Positions 38,507 to 48,931 of a stretch of DNA of 64,000 nucleotides are shown here, in pieces. The translations under genes and the position numbers were made by a program. Each line of letters starts with the position of its first letter. Position 1 is the stretch's first letter. Origin of the DNA: Oxalobacter paraformigenes (GTDB lineage: Bacteria > Pseudomonadota > Gammaproteobacteria > Burkholderiales > Burkholderiaceae_D); assembly GCF_000158475.2 (NCBI RefSeq), contig NZ_KI392030.1:205628-269627 (forward strand). The letters are read 5' to 3'. The notes beneath the pieces were generated by a model. It was not told the origin of the DNA. It made no database searches and worked only from the letters and a program-made list of their open reading frames with translations.

Positions 38507-39919
38507 ATGAAACATAAAGTCAAGAAAATTCATTTTGTCGGAATCGGCGGCAGCGGGATGAGCGGCATTGCGGAAGTATTGCTCAATCTTGGTTACGAAA
38601 TTACGGGTTCGGATCTGACAAGCAATTCCTCAACCCGGCATCTGGCCGCTCTGGGTGCGCAGGTCATGCTTGGGCATGCTCCGGAAAATATCGAAAAAGC
38701 CGATGCTATTGTGGTTTCAAGCGCCATCAGGGATGACAACCCGGAGGTGCTGGCTGCGCGCAAAAAGAATGTTCCGATTGTTCCACGAGCCGTCATGCTG
38801 GCCGAACTGATGAGGTTGAAAAGGGGTATCGCCATTGCGGGAACGCACGGGAAAACGACGACAACCAGTCTGGTCGCCAGCGTTCTGGCTGAAGGGGGAT
38901 TCGATCCGACTTTCGTTATCGGCGGGCGCCTGAACAGTGCCGGGGCCAATGCCGGACTCGGAGCGGGCGATTTCATTGTGGCGGAAGCCGATGAATCGGA
39001 TGCTTCCTTTCTGAATCTGAATCCGGTTATCGAAGTCATTACCAATATTGATGCCGATCACATGGATACGTACGGTCACGACTTTGCAAGGCTGAAACAG
39101 GCATTCGTCGAATTTACGCAGCGGTTGCCGTTTTACGGCCGGGTCATGCTGTGTATCGACGACAGTAATGTACGCGAAATCAAACCGTTCATTTCAAAAC
39201 CGATCACGACGTACGGCTTTCATGAGGATGCGGATGTTCGGGCGATTGACGCGAGGGCGGAAGGCACCTTGATGATATTTACCGCTTTGCAGAAAGGGCA
39301 TCCTCCTCTGGAAATCTGTCTGAATCAGCCCGGTATGCACAATGTCCAGAATGCGTGTGCCGTCATAGCGATAGCCCGTGAGCTCGGTATTGAGGACAGC
39401 GCCATACAAAGGGCCATGGAAAAATTTACCGGAGTCAATCGCCGCTTCACAAGACTCGGAAAAATCCGCTTGCCGCAGAAAGATGGGGAAAAAATTGCGG
39501 AAGTGGAACTGGTAGATGACTACGGCCATCATCCGTCGGAAATGGCGGCGACGCTTGCCGCGGCAAGAGGGGCATATCCCAACCGGAGGCTGGTTCTGGT
39601 ATTCCAGCCGCACCGTTATACAAGAACGCGCGATTTGTTTGAGGATTTCGTCAAAGTGTTGTCGGCAACGGACGTATTGCTGTTGGGTGAAGTCTATCCG
39701 GCAGGCGAACAGCCAATTATAGCAGCGGACGGAAGAACGCTGGCCCGGACCATCAGGGTGGCCGGCAAGGTTGATCCGGTATTTGTCGAAGATATCGCCG
39801 AAATGCCGTCTGCGGTTTTGAATGTTATCGAGGATGGCGATGTGGTGATTACGATGGGCGCCGGTTCGATCAGTAGCGTTTCGGGAAAACTCCTGGAAAA
39901 GGCGTTGAGTTATGCATAA
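38507..39919 (+). CDS. murC: UDP-N-acetylmuramate:L-alanine ligase
   Basis: A 470-residue Mur ligase adding the first stem-peptide residue. The N-terminal [20 protein letters not shown] binds UDP. The ATP loop is [16 protein letters not shown] near residue 113. [13 protein letters not shown] and [15 protein letters not shown] are family motifs. AGTHGKT distinguishes MurC from the other Mur ligases here. It overlaps the ddlB start by eight bases. Confidence 0.97.
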   Translation: MKHKVKKIHFVGIGGSGMSGIAEVLLNLGYEITGSDLTSNSSTRHLAALGAQVMLGHAPENIEKADAIVVSSAIRDDNPEVLAARKKNVPIVPRAVMLAELMRLKRGIAIAGTHGKTTTTSLVASVLAEGGFDPTFVIGGRLNSAGANAGLGAGDFIVAEADESDASFLNLNPVIEVITNIDADHMDTYGHDFARLKQAFVEFTQRLPFYGRVMLCIDDSNVREIKPFISKPITTYGFHEDADVRAIDARAEGTLMIFTALQKGHPPLEICLNQPGMHNVQNACAVIAIARELGIEDSAIQRAMEKFTGVNRRFTRLGKIRLPQKDGEKIAEVELVDDYGHHPSEMAATLAAARGAYPNRRLVLVFQPHRYTRTRDLFEDFVKVLSATDVLLLGEVYPAGEQPIIAADGRTLARTIRVAGKVDPVFVEDIAEMPSAVLNVIEDGDVVITMGAGSISSVSGKLLEKALSYA

Positions 39920-40877
39920 AGTGAAAAAAATGGATTCGCTTGGCAAGGTAGGCGTTCTGTATGGCGGAAAGTCGGCAGAGCGGGAAGTGTCTCTCGTTTC
40001 CGGAAAAGCAGTTTGTGAGGCCCTGAAAAGCAGGGGGGTCGATGCGCATCTTTTCGATACCGGGATAAACGATCCGGCCAGATTGCAAGACGAAAGGTTC
40101 GATCGCGTCTTTATTGCACTGCATGGCAGATATGGAGAAGACGGTTGCATGCAGGGCATGCTGGAACAGATGCAGATTCCTTACACCGGCTCCGGGGTGC
40201 TGGCTTCGGCTATCGCAATGGACAAAATCATGACCAAACGGTTGTGGCTGGCAGAAGGTTTGCCCACTCCCCGCTATGTGGAACTGAAGGCGGATTCCGA
40301 TTCCGGCAAAGTGATGGCTCATTTGGGATTGCCGTTGATTGTCAAACCGGCTCATGAGGGGTCGACGCTGGGGCTGACCAGAGTAAAACAGGCGGACCAG
40401 CTGGCGGATGCTTATGCGCTGGCGTCGAAATACGACCGTTCGGTACTGGCGGAAGAATTTATTAAAGGTATGGAACTGACGTGTGCGATTCTCGAGCTGG
40501 ATGGCAAGCCGCAGACCTTGCCGCTGATCCGGATTATCGCTCCGGACGCGAATTACGATTACCACAACAAGTACTTTAACGACAAGACCCGGTATCTGTG
40601 TCCGTGCGGACTGGATGCCGAAACAGAAGAAAAGATCCGGCAGTGTGCCTTAAAGAGTTATCAGGCATTGGGTTGTCGGGGATGGGGGCGCGTCGATGTG
40701 ATATTGCGTGCCAGTGATAATGAGCCGTTTTTGCTGGAACTGAATTCGTCACCGGGCATGACAGGGCATTCGCTTGTGCCGATGGCCGCGCGTCAGGCCG
40801 GTTTGAGTTATGAAGATTTATGTCTGACGCTTTTGCAGTCGGCAACACTGGATCATTTGAAACACAGAGAGAAGTGA
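39912..40877 (+). CDS. ddlB: D-alanine:D-alanine ligase B
   Basis: A 321-residue ATP-grasp enzyme making D-Ala-D-Ala for MurF. The N-terminal [32 protein letters not shown], and the C-terminal GWGRVDVI and [20 protein letters not shown] carry the substrate and metal ligands. The [12 protein letters not shown] omega loop has the Tyr typical of D-Ala ligases. ATG 39912 overlaps murC. An in-frame ATG at 39930 would remove six residues and is possible. Confidence 0.96.
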   Translation: MHKVKKMDSLGKVGVLYGGKSAEREVSLVSGKAVCEALKSRGVDAHLFDTGINDPARLQDERFDRVFIALHGRYGEDGCMQGMLEQMQIPYTGSGVLASAIAMDKIMTKRLWLAEGLPTPRYVELKADSDSGKVMAHLGLPLIVKPAHEGSTLGLTRVKQADQLADAYALASKYDRSVLAEEFIKGMELTCAILELDGKPQTLPLIRIIAPDANYDYHNKYFNDKTRYLCPCGLDAETEEKIRQCALKSYQALGCRGWGRVDVILRASDNEPFLLELNSSPGMTGHSLVPMAARQAGLSYEDLCLTLLQSATLDHLKHREK

Positions 40878-40885
40878 AACGCGCT

Positions 40886-41665
40886 ATGTGGCACAACGTT
40901 CGGGCATTGAATGCGATATCGAATACCTGCCTGGCCATATTTTTTCTGGCGGTGGGGGCAGGTATTGTCAGCTGGCTGATCCAGAAGCCGGTGTATGCCC
41001 TTCAGACGGTCAAGGTACAGTCGGCCAACGGGGAAACGTTAAAACATGTCAATGCCTTGACGGTCAGAAGCATAGCGTTGCCGAATATAAAGGGGAATTT
41101 TTTTACAGTCGATTTGAATGAAGTCAGGACGGCGTTTGAAGCGGTGCCCTGGGTCAGGGAAGCCAGTGTGAGAAGAGAATGGCCAGACAGACTGATCGTT
41201 TCGCTGGAAGAGTATCAGCCTTTGGGCATTTGGGGAACGGAAGGGCAGTTGCTCTCGACCAAAGGCGATCTGTTTACAGTAAACATGGCTGAGGCGGAAG
41301 AAGATTACGATCTTCTGAAATTTTCCGGGCCGGCAGGAAGCGAGAAAGAGGTGCTGGCCCGTTACGAGGATTTTTACAGACGATTTTCGGAAGTTCAGCT
41401 GTTTCCCAAGGAAATCAGGCTTTCCGAACGGTATGCCTGGTCTGTCAAACTGGACAATGGCATGCGGATCGAATTCGGCCGTGAAAAGGATCAGAACACG
41501 ATGAACAATCTGATGAATCGTTTGATGGAAGCGTATCCACAACTGGCGGAGAAGACAGGGAACGGTATTGAAAATATCGATATGCGTTATCCGAACGGAA
41601 TGGCTTTGAAAGCGAAGGGAAAACTTCCTGCATCAAGTCTTAAACAAAATAGTGTGGCGCTATGA
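40886..41665 (+). CDS. ftsQ: Cell division protein FtsQ
   Basis: A 259-residue bitopic protein of the FtsQLB complex. One transmembrane helix lies at about residues 12-32 (ISNTCLAIFFLAVGAGIVSWL). The POTRA domain follows, with FFTVDLNEVRTAFEAVPWV and ASVRREWPDRLIVSLEEYQP, then the beta domain. I chose ATG 40886 (MWHNVRALNA), eight bases after the ddlB stop. GTG 40874, overlapping that stop, and ATG 40820, inside ddlB, are in frame but less likely. It overlaps ftsA by four bases. Confidence 0.93.
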   Translation: MWHNVRALNAISNTCLAIFFLAVGAGIVSWLIQKPVYALQTVKVQSANGETLKHVNALTVRSIALPNIKGNFFTVDLNEVRTAFEAVPWVREASVRREWPDRLIVSLEEYQPLGIWGTEGQLLSTKGDLFTVNMAEAEEDYDLLKFSGPAGSEKEVLARYEDFYRRFSEVQLFPKEIRLSERYAWSVKLDNGMRIEFGREKDQNTMNNLMNRLMEAYPQLAEKTGNGIENIDMRYPNGMALKAKGKLPASSLKQNSVAL

Positions 41666-42894
41666 GTAAAGAGCTTAAAAATTTGATTGTCGGTCTGGAT
41701 ATCGGTACGTCCAAAGTCGTCGCTGTCGTTGCCGAGGTTTTGCCTGACGGCAGGCATGAAGTCATTGGTTTGGGACAGCATGAATCGAAGGGGTTGAAAA
41801 AAGGCGTCGTCGTCAATATCGAGGCAACCGTCGAATCGATTCAGGCCGCGCTTGAGGAAGCGGAGCTGATGGCGGATTGCAAGATAAGAAATGTCTATAC
41901 AGGCATTGCGGGCAGCCATATCCGCAGTTTCAACTCGCGCGGTATGGTGGCGATCAAGGACAAGGAGGTGACGGCGGCCGATGTGGCACGGGTCATTGAA
42001 ACGGCCCGTGCCGTGAATATCCCGACGGATCAGCAGTTTTTGCATACGGTTTCGCAGGAATTTGTCGTTGACAATCAGGAAGATGTCCGCGAGCCGATAG
42101 GCATGAGCGGTATTCGTCTTGAAGTGAAGGTGCATATTGTGACCGGCGCCGTTTCCGCTGTTCAGAATATCGTCAAATGTATTCGCCGTTGCGGTCTGGA
42201 AGTTTCTGATCTGATTCTTCAGCCCCTGGCATCTGCGGACGCTGTTCTGACCGAGGATGAAAAGGAGCTGGGCGTTGTATTGATTGATATCGGAGGCGGA
42301 ACGACCGATATTGCCGTTTTCACCGAAGGAGCGATCCGGCATACGGCGGTTATTCCTATTGCAGGCGACCAGATCACCAACGATATTGCCATGGCGCTCC
42401 GTACCCCGACGCTGGAAGCGGAAGAAATCAAGAGGCGTTACGGTATTGCCAAGCAGGTCCTGGTCGATCCGGCTGAAACGATCGAAGTGCCAGGGCTGGG
42501 AGACCGGGGGCCGCGGACGCTTTCCCGCCAGATGCTGGCGGCGGTGATCGAACCGCGAGTGGAAGAATTGTTCGCGTTGGCGTTGCAGGTCGTCAGGGAA
42601 TCCGAATATGAGGAAGTCCTGTCGTCGGGCGTGGTATTGACGGGGGGAACGGCGCTGATGCCGGGTATTGCCGAGCTGGCCGAGGATATTTTCTTAAAGC
42701 CGGTGCGCCTGGGCATTCCGCAATACAGCGGACAATTGGCCGATGTTGTCCGGAGTCCGCGTTATTCGACAGCGCACGGCTTGCTTGCCGAAGCGAAGAA
42801 GCAGTATTTGAGAGGTACGGTCGTCACGAAGCAGCAGGGATCAACCAAGGCGATACTGCAACGGATGAAAGAATGGTTTATGGGGAATTTCTAG
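41662..42894 (+). CDS. ftsA: Cell division protein FtsA
   Basis: A 410-residue actin-like ATPase that tethers FtsZ to the membrane. The phosphate-1 motif VGLDIGTSKVVAVVAE is at about residues 11-26, IDIGGGTTDIAVF near residue 210, and the adenosine motif VLTGGTALMPGI near residue 325. The C-terminal amphipathic membrane-targeting helix is visible as ILQRMKEWFMGNF. It starts inside the ftsQ stop. The gap to ftsZ is 105 bases, the largest so far in the cluster. Confidence 0.97.
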   Translation: MSKELKNLIVGLDIGTSKVVAVVAEVLPDGRHEVIGLGQHESKGLKKGVVVNIEATVESIQAALEEAELMADCKIRNVYTGIAGSHIRSFNSRGMVAIKDKEVTAADVARVIETARAVNIPTDQQFLHTVSQEFVVDNQEDVREPIGMSGIRLEVKVHIVTGAVSAVQNIVKCIRRCGLEVSDLILQPLASADAVLTEDEKELGVVLIDIGGGTTDIAVFTEGAIRHTAVIPIAGDQITNDIAMALRTPTLEAEEIKRRYGIAKQVLVDPAETIEVPGLGDRGPRTLSRQMLAAVIEPRVEELFALALQVVRESEYEEVLSSGVVLTGGTALMPGIAELAEDIFLKPVRLGIPQYSGQLADVVRSPRYSTAHGLLAEAKKQYLRGTVVTKQQGSTKAILQRMKEWFMGNF

Positions 42895-42896
42895 TT

Positions 42897-42925
42897 TTGA
42901 CAGGAATTGGACGTTTAATTAAAGG
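42897..42925 (+). promoter_or_regulatory. Possible ftsZ promoter in the ftsA-ftsZ gap
   Basis: A consensus TTGACA (42897-42902) lies just after the ftsA stop. The -10 position 17 bases later reads TAAAGG (42920-42925), which is poor. The 105-base gap in an otherwise tightly packed operon makes extra transcription of ftsZ plausible, but this element is weak evidence. Confidence 0.3.
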
Positions 42926-42999
42926 CGGTTTTCAGTTGGAAATTGTCACACCGCGTGAGAATTGCCAAATGGAAACGGCATTTTGACAGGAGCTTAATC

Positions 43000-44190
43000 A
43001 TGGAATTTGATATGGTCGACAATGCAACGCTGGGCACTATCATCAAGGTAGTGGGCGTAGGGGGGGCTGGCGGGAACGCTGTCCAGCATATGATCAACAA
43101 GGGTGTATCCGGTGTTGAATTTATTGCGGCCAATACGGATGCGCAGGCTTTGTCCCATTCGGATGCGGATAACATCATCCAGATTGGCGATTCCGGTCTG
43201 GGCGCAGGCATGCGGCCAGATGTCGGCCGCCAGCTGGCGGAAGAATCCCGCGGACGCATAGAAGACGCCTTGCGTGGCGCGCATATGGTTTTTATCGCAG
43301 CCGGAATGGGAGGCGGCACCGGAACGGGCGCCGCTCCGATTGTTGCGGAAGTCGCCAAATCGCTGGGCGCGCTTACAGTGGCAGTTGTCTCCAAACCTTT
43401 TTCTTACGAGGGCGACAAATGCATGGAAATCGCTGAGGAAGGACTGGAAGCCTTGTCCGCCCACGTCGATTCTCTGATTGTCATTCTGAACGAAAAACTC
43501 GAGGAAATTTATGAAGACGACAGCATGATCGAATGGCTGCAACATGCCGATGATGTGCTGAACAATGCGGTTGCCGGTATTGCGGAAATCATCAATGTTC
43601 GGGGCCATATCAATGTGGACTTCAATGACGTGAAGACGATTATGGGCGAACAGGGCAAAGCCATGATGGGGACGGCTGTCGCTTCCGGAATGGACCGTGC
43701 AAGAATTGCCGCCGAACAGGCTGTGGCTTCGCCATTACTCGATGGTATCGATTTGTCCGGCGCTCGTGGGGTTCTGGTCAATGTAACGGCAAGTCGTGGC
43801 TTGAAGGGCAAGGAAATCAAGGAAGTCATGGCAACGGTACGCGCTTTCGCTTCACCGGACGCGACTATTGCACAGGGAATCGCTTACGACGATTCCATGG
43901 GAGAAGACATTCGCGTGACGGTTGTTGCGACCGGTTTGGGAAAGAACAAAAAGCCCATGCGTCTGGTCCAGACGCCGCAGTTGAGAACCGGAACCCATGA
44001 TGAAGTCATTATGCCGGGCAGCGGAGATGCTGTGGCGGAACAGGGACAGGCGCCATCTTTTGAAACCTTGCAAAAACCGGCGGTCTGGCGTCATGGACGC
44101 GAGTCGGCCAGCGATACGGTCAAGGCGCTTGAAAAGAACGGCATGGAAACCTACGATATTCCTGCGTTTCTGCGCCGGCAAGCCGATTGA
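43000..44190 (+). CDS. ftsZ: Cell division tubulin homologue FtsZ
   Basis: A 396-residue GTPase that polymerises into the Z ring. The tubulin signature GGGTGTGAAP lies near residue 108, and the T7 loop region is NVDFNDVKTIM. A short linker leads to the conserved C-terminal peptide YDIPAFLRR that binds FtsA and ZipA. ATG 43000 is supported by GACAGGAGC 7 bases upstream. An in-frame start at 42943 would add 19 unconserved residues. Confidence 0.97.
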   Translation: MEFDMVDNATLGTIIKVVGVGGAGGNAVQHMINKGVSGVEFIAANTDAQALSHSDADNIIQIGDSGLGAGMRPDVGRQLAEESRGRIEDALRGAHMVFIAAGMGGGTGTGAAPIVAEVAKSLGALTVAVVSKPFSYEGDKCMEIAEEGLEALSAHVDSLIVILNEKLEEIYEDDSMIEWLQHADDVLNNAVAGIAEIINVRGHINVDFNDVKTIMGEQGKAMMGTAVASGMDRARIAAEQAVASPLLDGIDLSGARGVLVNVTASRGLKGKEIKEVMATVRAFASPDATIAQGIAYDDSMGEDIRVTVVATGLGKNKKPMRLVQTPQLRTGTHDEVIMPGSGDAVAEQGQAPSFETLQKPAVWRHGRESASDTVKALEKNGMETYDIPAFLRRQAD

Positions 44191-44208
44191 TGGGCCGGAG
44201 CTGTTTTC

Positions 44209-44230
44209 ACGGCCGGTTCCGGCCGGCCGT
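44209..44230. repeat. GC-rich hairpin between ftsZ and lpxC
   Basis: ACGGCCGG (44209-44216) pairs perfectly with CCGGCCGT (44223-44230) around a six-base loop, 18 bases after the ftsZ stop. It lacks a following T-tract, so it is at most a weak terminator or an mRNA-protecting hairpin that could partly separate lpxC from the dcw operon. The rest of the 216-base gap shows no gene. Confidence 0.5.
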
Positions 44231-44406
44231 AAGAATGGCTTTTATGTGAATTTGTTACAAATGTAAAAAAACTGCCGATTCCTTTCAAAAAAGGATAAGT
44301 TAGTAACGTTTTGGTCAATATTTTGCAATGTCAGCAGAATTCTTATTGCCGGGGTAAAATATTGGCAAAGCGATAATCTGGTGTCTGATGAAGTGACGGC
44401 TAAACC

Positions 44407-45342
44407 ATGCTAAAACAACGTACGATCCAACATCCAACCCGTACAGTCGGGATCGGATTGCATTCCGGATACAAAGTCCAGCTCATGCTTCGGCCAGCCG
44501 CTGCAGATACCGGTATTGTATTTCACCGTACCGATTTGAGTCCGGTGGTCTCTATTCCTGTCAGCGCGGAAGCGATAGGGGAAACCATGCTGGCTTCAAC
44601 GCTCGTGAAGGATGGCGTTCGTATTTCTACCATCGAACATCTGATGTCGGCGTGCGCAGGGCTCGGTATTGACAATTTGCACGTCGAAGTCAATGCGGAA
44701 GAAATTCCCATTATGGACGGTTCGGCGTCTTCTTTTGTTTTTTTGCTGCAGCAGGCAGGATTGAAAGAGCTGGATGTGCCCAAAAAGTATATCCGCGTCA
44801 AGAAAAGAGTGGAAATCGCCGAAGGGGAAGGCGCTAACCGGAAGTGGGCCCGCCTTGACCCCTACAACGGTTTCAAACTGGATTTTTTTATTGAATTCAA
44901 TCATCCCGCTATCGATTCGACTCATCAGCGTGCGGAAATCGACCTGAGCAATGTTTCCTATGTAAGGGATGTGTCGCGAGCCCGTACTTTCGGTTTCGTA
45001 AAAGATGTGGAAACCTTGCGTGGCATGGGACTGGCAAGAGGAGGCTCACTCGAAAACGCCATCGTCATGGATGAATACAGAATATTGAACGCTCACGCAT
45101 TGCGTTATGAAGATGAATTCGTCCGGCACAAGATTCTCGACGCTATCGGAGATTTGTACAATATCGGACATCCTTTGCTGGCTTCCTATACGGCTCACAA
45201 ATCCGGGCATGCCTTGAACAACCAGTTGATCAGGGCCTTGCTGGCACAACCCGACGCTTATGATGTCGTCACTTTCAATTCCGAGGAAGAAGCGCCCAAT
45301 TCGCTGTTTGAGCAATCGACCCTGGAGTGGGTTCCGGCCTGA
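44407..45342 (+). CDS. lpxC: UDP-3-O-acyl-N-acetylglucosamine deacetylase
   Basis: A 311-residue zinc enzyme catalysing the committed step of lipid A synthesis. Zinc ligand His78 is in [13 protein letters not shown]. The second cluster [18 protein letters not shown] is near residue 238, with the catalytic His in [10 protein letters not shown] about 27 residues later. [10 protein letters not shown] is typical. It closes the dcw cluster, as in E. coli, but after a 216-base gap. It converges on dciA with a 15-base gap and no terminator hairpin. Confidence 0.97.
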   Translation: MLKQRTIQHPTRTVGIGLHSGYKVQLMLRPAAADTGIVFHRTDLSPVVSIPVSAEAIGETMLASTLVKDGVRISTIEHLMSACAGLGIDNLHVEVNAEEIPIMDGSASSFVFLLQQAGLKELDVPKKYIRVKKRVEIAEGEGANRKWARLDPYNGFKLDFFIEFNHPAIDSTHQRAEIDLSNVSYVRDVSRARTFGFVKDVETLRGMGLARGGSLENAIVMDEYRILNAHALRYEDEFVRHKILDAIGDLYNIGHPLLASYTAHKSGHALNNQLIRALLAQPDAYDVVTFNSEEEAPNSLFEQSTLEWVPA

Positions 45343-45357
45343 ATTTGCCAGAAACAT

Positions 45358-45819
45358 TCATCTGTTCGTCGGCTGACGTTTTGTTATCAAGTGATGCAAC
45401 GCTTCGCTCAGATGGATATTGGTGCGGTTTTTCTCGAGTTTTTCGTGTAGCTCCATAAACGACTCATACGCTTTTGAAGACAGTTTTTTTCGTTGGACAG
45501 GCTTGTCTGCAAACGGATTCTGGGAAAAACGGATCTTGAGGCGAATGGAATGAACAGGCCAGCCTTTCAAACCCAGGCCGTTCTGCAATAAAGGAATCTT
45601 CTGCCTTAAACGGGCGGCTGCCGCCTGGTTGGGGGGACTGATGAAAAGCGTTCCGTTTTCCAGTTTCAAGACGTTGCAACCGGCAAAGCAGGCCGGGAGG
45701 ATTCGTAGGCAATCGTTCTGGATTTCCATAAGCTGATGCGCTACATGCATCAGATTGGCCACTTTTTCATGTGTCCCCAAATACTCGAGAGCTGTCGGAA
45801 ACGAATCCCTGGTTTTCAT
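45358..45819 (-). CDS. dciA: DUF721 protein, probable helicase loader DciA
   Basis: A protein of about 153 residues containing a DUF721 domain (for example LRILPACFAGCNVLKLENGT and AAARLRQKIPLLQNGL) and a charged C-terminal helix. DUF721 proteins that replace DnaC as loaders of the DnaB helicase are called DciA. A position between lpxC and secA is typical for Proteobacteria carrying this gene. I chose ATG 45819. The frame stays open upstream to an ATG at 45930, which would add 37 residues of unconvincing character. The ribosome binding site for either start is weak. Confidence 0.75.
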   Translation of the reverse strand: MKTRDSFPTALEYLGTHEKVANLMHVAHQLMEIQNDCLRILPACFAGCNVLKLENGTLFISPPNQAAAARLRQKIPLLQNGLGLKGWPVHSIRLKIRFSQNPFADKPVQRKKLSSKAYESFMELHEKLEKNRTNIHLSEALHHLITKRQPTNR

Positions 45820-45960
45820 TTTCTTCAGGAAACGGATTTGATCGTTTTTGGATGAACCGGATAAAACTGACGGAAGAGCTTTTCCAGTATAACCGGAATA
45901 AAAGCGGGGACTGCCGTAATAAAACAACAACCGCAGGGAAAATAAAGGTTCAGTTGTGAA

Positions 45961-45988
45961 ATCTCTTTGTTTAAAAGTGTAAAGAGAT
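45961..45988. repeat. Inverted repeat in the dciA-secA divergent region
   Basis: ATCTCTTT (45961-45968) and AAAGAGAT (45981-45988) are exact inverted copies with a 12-base spacer. A second pair, GCCCT (45997-46001) and AGGGC (46014-46018), has the same 12-base spacer just downstream. They lie upstream of the putative secA promoter and could bind a regulator or form hairpins in a longer transcript. Function is unknown. Confidence 0.5.
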
Positions 45989-46033
45989 ACTAAAGTGCCC
46001 TATTGCCTGAAAAAGGGCGTGCTAAAATGCGTT

Positions 46034-46062
46034 TTGACAGGGTGAGCATTGATGTATTATCA
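46034..46062 (+). promoter_or_regulatory. Putative secA promoter
   Basis: A consensus TTGACA (46034-46039) is followed by TATTAT (46055-46060) at 15 bases or TTATCA (46057-46062) at 17 bases, about 50 bases before the secA start codon. Spacing of the better -10 is slightly short. Confidence 0.45.
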
Positions 46063-46112
46063 AAGCCTATGTAAATGCAGTCGATTACACTGCTTAATTT
46101 CAAGAACGTGAC

Positions 46113-48878
46113 ATGTCCATATTGACCAGCCTTTTTGGCAGCCGCAATTCGCGGTTGTTGAAGCAATACAGCAAGACCGTAAACAAAATCAACTCGCTTG
46201 AACCGGTTCTGGAAAAACTGACGGATGCCGAGCTGAAGGCGAAAACGCCTGAATTCAAAGAACGACTCGCCAACGGTGAATCGCTGGACAGCATTTTGCC
46301 GGAAGCCTTTGCCGTTTGTCGTGAAGCCAGCAAGCGTGTTTTGAAGATGCGCCCATATGATGTCCAGTTAATCGGCGGTATGGCGCTGCATTATGGAAAG
46401 ATTGCCGAAATGGGAACCGGCGAGGGGAAAACGCTCGTAGCCACACTGCCGGCCTATCTGAACGGCCTGACCGGAAAAGGTGTGCATGTTGTGACCGTCA
46501 ATGATTATCTGGCGCAACGCGATGCGGACTGGATGTCGCGTCTGTACGGGTGGCTCGGCTTGACAACAGGTGTCAATCTGACGTCGATGGGACATGACGA
46601 GAAACAGGCCGCTTATGCAGCCGATATCACTTACGGCACCAACAACGAATTCGGTTTCGACTATCTGCGCGATAACATGGTTTACGATGTGGCCGATCGC
46701 GTTCAGCGCGGTCTGGTCTATGCCATCGTGGATGAAGTCGATTCAATTTTGATTGACGAAGCCAGAACGCCTCTGATCATCTCGGGACAGTCGGAAAACA
46801 ATACCGAACTGTACTACAAGATGAATGCCGTACCGAAAATGCTGACTTTGCAGATTGGCGAGGAAACACGTGACGGCAAAGGGAAGATCGAAGTTCCGGG
46901 CGATTTCACCAAGGATGAAAAAACCAATCAGGTCTATCTGACCGATTCCGGCTATGAAAAAGCGGAAAAGATTCTGACCAGCATGGGATTGCTGCCGGAA
47001 GGCGCTTCTTTATACGATGCCAGCAATATCATTCTGGTCCATCACCTGTATGCGGCTTTGCGTGCCAATGTCCTGTTCCACAGGGATCAGCATTATGTCG
47101 TCCAGGACGGACAAGTCATTATCGTTGATGAGTTTACAGGACGATTGATGGAAGGCCGCCGCTGGTCTGACGGCTTGCATCAGGCTGTCGAAGCGAAAGA
47201 AGGCGTCAAGATCCAGAATGAAAACCAGACGCTGGCATCGATCACTTTCCAGAATTATTTCCGTATGTACCAAAAGCTGTCGGGTATGACAGGGACTGCC
47301 GATACGGAAGCCTATGAATTCCAGGAAATCTATGGCCTTGAAACGGTTGTGATTCCGCCGAACAGGCCGAATCAGCGTCTGGATCGCCAGGATCAGGTTT
47401 ACAAGAGTGCCGAAGAAAAGTACGCGGCCATGCTAAACGATATCAAGGATTGCTATGAGCGTGGGCAGCCTGTACTGGTCGGTACGACGTCAATCGAAAA
47501 TTCCGAGCTGCTTTCCGGCATTCTCACCAAAGCGGGATTGCCACACAATGTCCTGAATGCGAAACAGCATGCCCGGGAAGCGGAAATCGTTGCACAGGCA
47601 GGGCGGCCGAAGATGATTACGATTGCGACCAATATGGCGGGTCGCGGGACGGATATCGTGCTGGGCGGTAATGTCGAAAAACAGATCGAATTCCTCGAAG
47701 CGAATGAGTCGATGCCGGAAGATCAAAAGCAGGCGCAGATCGAGAAATTGCGCAACGAGTGGCAATCGCTGCACGATTTTGTTCTGGCCCAGGGCGGATT
47801 GCATATTATCGGTACGGAACGGCATGAGTCGCGGCGTGTGGACAATCAGTTAAGAGGCCGTTCGGCGCGTCAGGGCGATCCGGGTTCTTCAAGATTCTAT
47901 CTGTCGCTTGACGATCCGCTGTTGCGTATCTTTGCGGGCGACAAGATGCGCTCGATCATGGAACGCCTGAAAATGCCGGAAGGCGAACCGATCGAATCGG
48001 GCATCGTTACCCGTTCCATCGAATCGGCACAGCGGAAAGTCGAAGGCCGCAACTTCGACATGCGCAAGCAATTGCTTGAGTACGACGATGTGGCGAACGA
48101 TCAGCGCAAGGTCATTTATCAGCAACGAAACGAATTGCTGGAGCTGGAGGATCCTACCGAACTGATTACTTCGCTTCGTCACGGCGCCTTTACGGATCTC
48201 TTCAGAACATACGTTCCGGAAGAATCGGTCGAAGAACAATGGGATATCGAAGGACTTGAAAAAGAATTGTTGACCCAGTGGAAACTGGATATTCCCCTGG
48301 CTCCCCTGCTTGAAGAGTCCAATACGCTGACCGATGAGGATTTGCTTGAACATATCCTGAAGACCGTGGACGAGTTTTATCAGGCCAAGATTGATCTGGT
48401 CGGAAAAGAAGCCTTCTCGGAGTATGAACGCAGCGTAGTGTTGCAGAGTATGGATAACTACTGGCGTGAACATCTGGCTGCGCTGGATCATCTGCGCCAG
48501 GGTATCCATCTGCGCGGGTATGCCCAGAAAAATCCCAAACAGGAATACAAACGCGAAGCGTTTCAGCTTTTCAGCCAGATGCTGGACATGATCAGAAACG
48601 ATGTCACCCGCGTTCTGGTGCTTGTCCGGATCCGGACGCGCGAGGAAGTGGAAATGGCTGCCGCGCAGCAGGCCGAATCGCAAATCACGGACATGAATTA
48701 TCATCGTCCCGAACCGGAGAGCGAACTGGCTTCCGGGGAAAATGGCGATGATGAAAATGTAAAGCCTGAAGTCAAACGGCAGCCTGTCGTCAATGATGTT
48801 CCAAAGGTGGGACGGAATGAACAGTGTCCCTGCGGCAGTGGAAAAAAATACAAGCATTGCCACGGACGTCTGGATTAA
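46113..48878 (+). CDS. secA: Preprotein translocase ATPase SecA
   Basis: A 921-residue motor driving proteins through SecYEG. Walker A GTGEGKT is at 101-107 and Walker B with [15 protein letters not shown] near residue 209. [13 protein letters not shown] and [15 protein letters not shown] belong to the second helicase half. The C-terminal zinc tail [14 protein letters not shown], which binds SecB and phospholipids, is intact. No secM-like arrest peptide is visible upstream. SecB's gene ends at 133 in this window. Confidence 0.98.
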   Translation: MSILTSLFGSRNSRLLKQYSKTVNKINSLEPVLEKLTDAELKAKTPEFKERLANGESLDSILPEAFAVCREASKRVLKMRPYDVQLIGGMALHYGKIAEMGTGEGKTLVATLPAYLNGLTGKGVHVVTVNDYLAQRDADWMSRLYGWLGLTTGVNLTSMGHDEKQAAYAADITYGTNNEFGFDYLRDNMVYDVADRVQRGLVYAIVDEVDSILIDEARTPLIISGQSENNTELYYKMNAVPKMLTLQIGEETRDGKGKIEVPGDFTKDEKTNQVYLTDSGYEKAEKILTSMGLLPEGASLYDASNIILVHHLYAALRANVLFHRDQHYVVQDGQVIIVDEFTGRLMEGRRWSDGLHQAVEAKEGVKIQNENQTLASITFQNYFRMYQKLSGMTGTADTEAYEFQEIYGLETVVIPPNRPNQRLDRQDQVYKSAEEKYAAMLNDIKDCYERGQPVLVGTTSIENSELLSGILTKAGLPHNVLNAKQHAREAEIVAQAGRPKMITIATNMAGRGTDIVLGGNVEKQIEFLEANESMPEDQKQAQIEKLRNEWQSLHDFVLAQGGLHIIGTERHESRRVDNQLRGRSARQGDPGSSRFYLSLDDPLLRIFAGDKMRSIMERLKMPEGEPIESGIVTRSIESAQRKVEGRNFDMRKQLLEYDDVANDQRKVIYQQRNELLELEDPTELITSLRHGAFTDLFRTYVPEESVEEQWDIEGLEKELLTQWKLDIPLAPLLEESNTLTDEDLLEHILKTVDEFYQAKIDLVGKEAFSEYERSVVLQSMDNYWREHLAALDHLRQGIHLRGYAQKNPKQEYKREAFQLFSQMLDMIRNDVTRVLVLVRIRTREEVEMAAAQQAESQITDMNYHRPEPESELASGENGDDENVKPEVKRQPVVNDVPKVGRNEQCPCGSGKKYKHCHGRLD

Positions 48879-48931
48879 GGCGTAATGGACAAAGGTGAAA
48901 AATAACCCTAATCTGTATTGATGAGATAAAT

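Noticed and set aside
42943-42999. N-terminal extension of FtsZ from an upstream in-frame start
   Set aside because: GACAGGAGC places the ribosome at ATG 43000, and the extra 19 residues (MSHRVRIAKWKRHF...) have no counterpart in FtsZ proteins.
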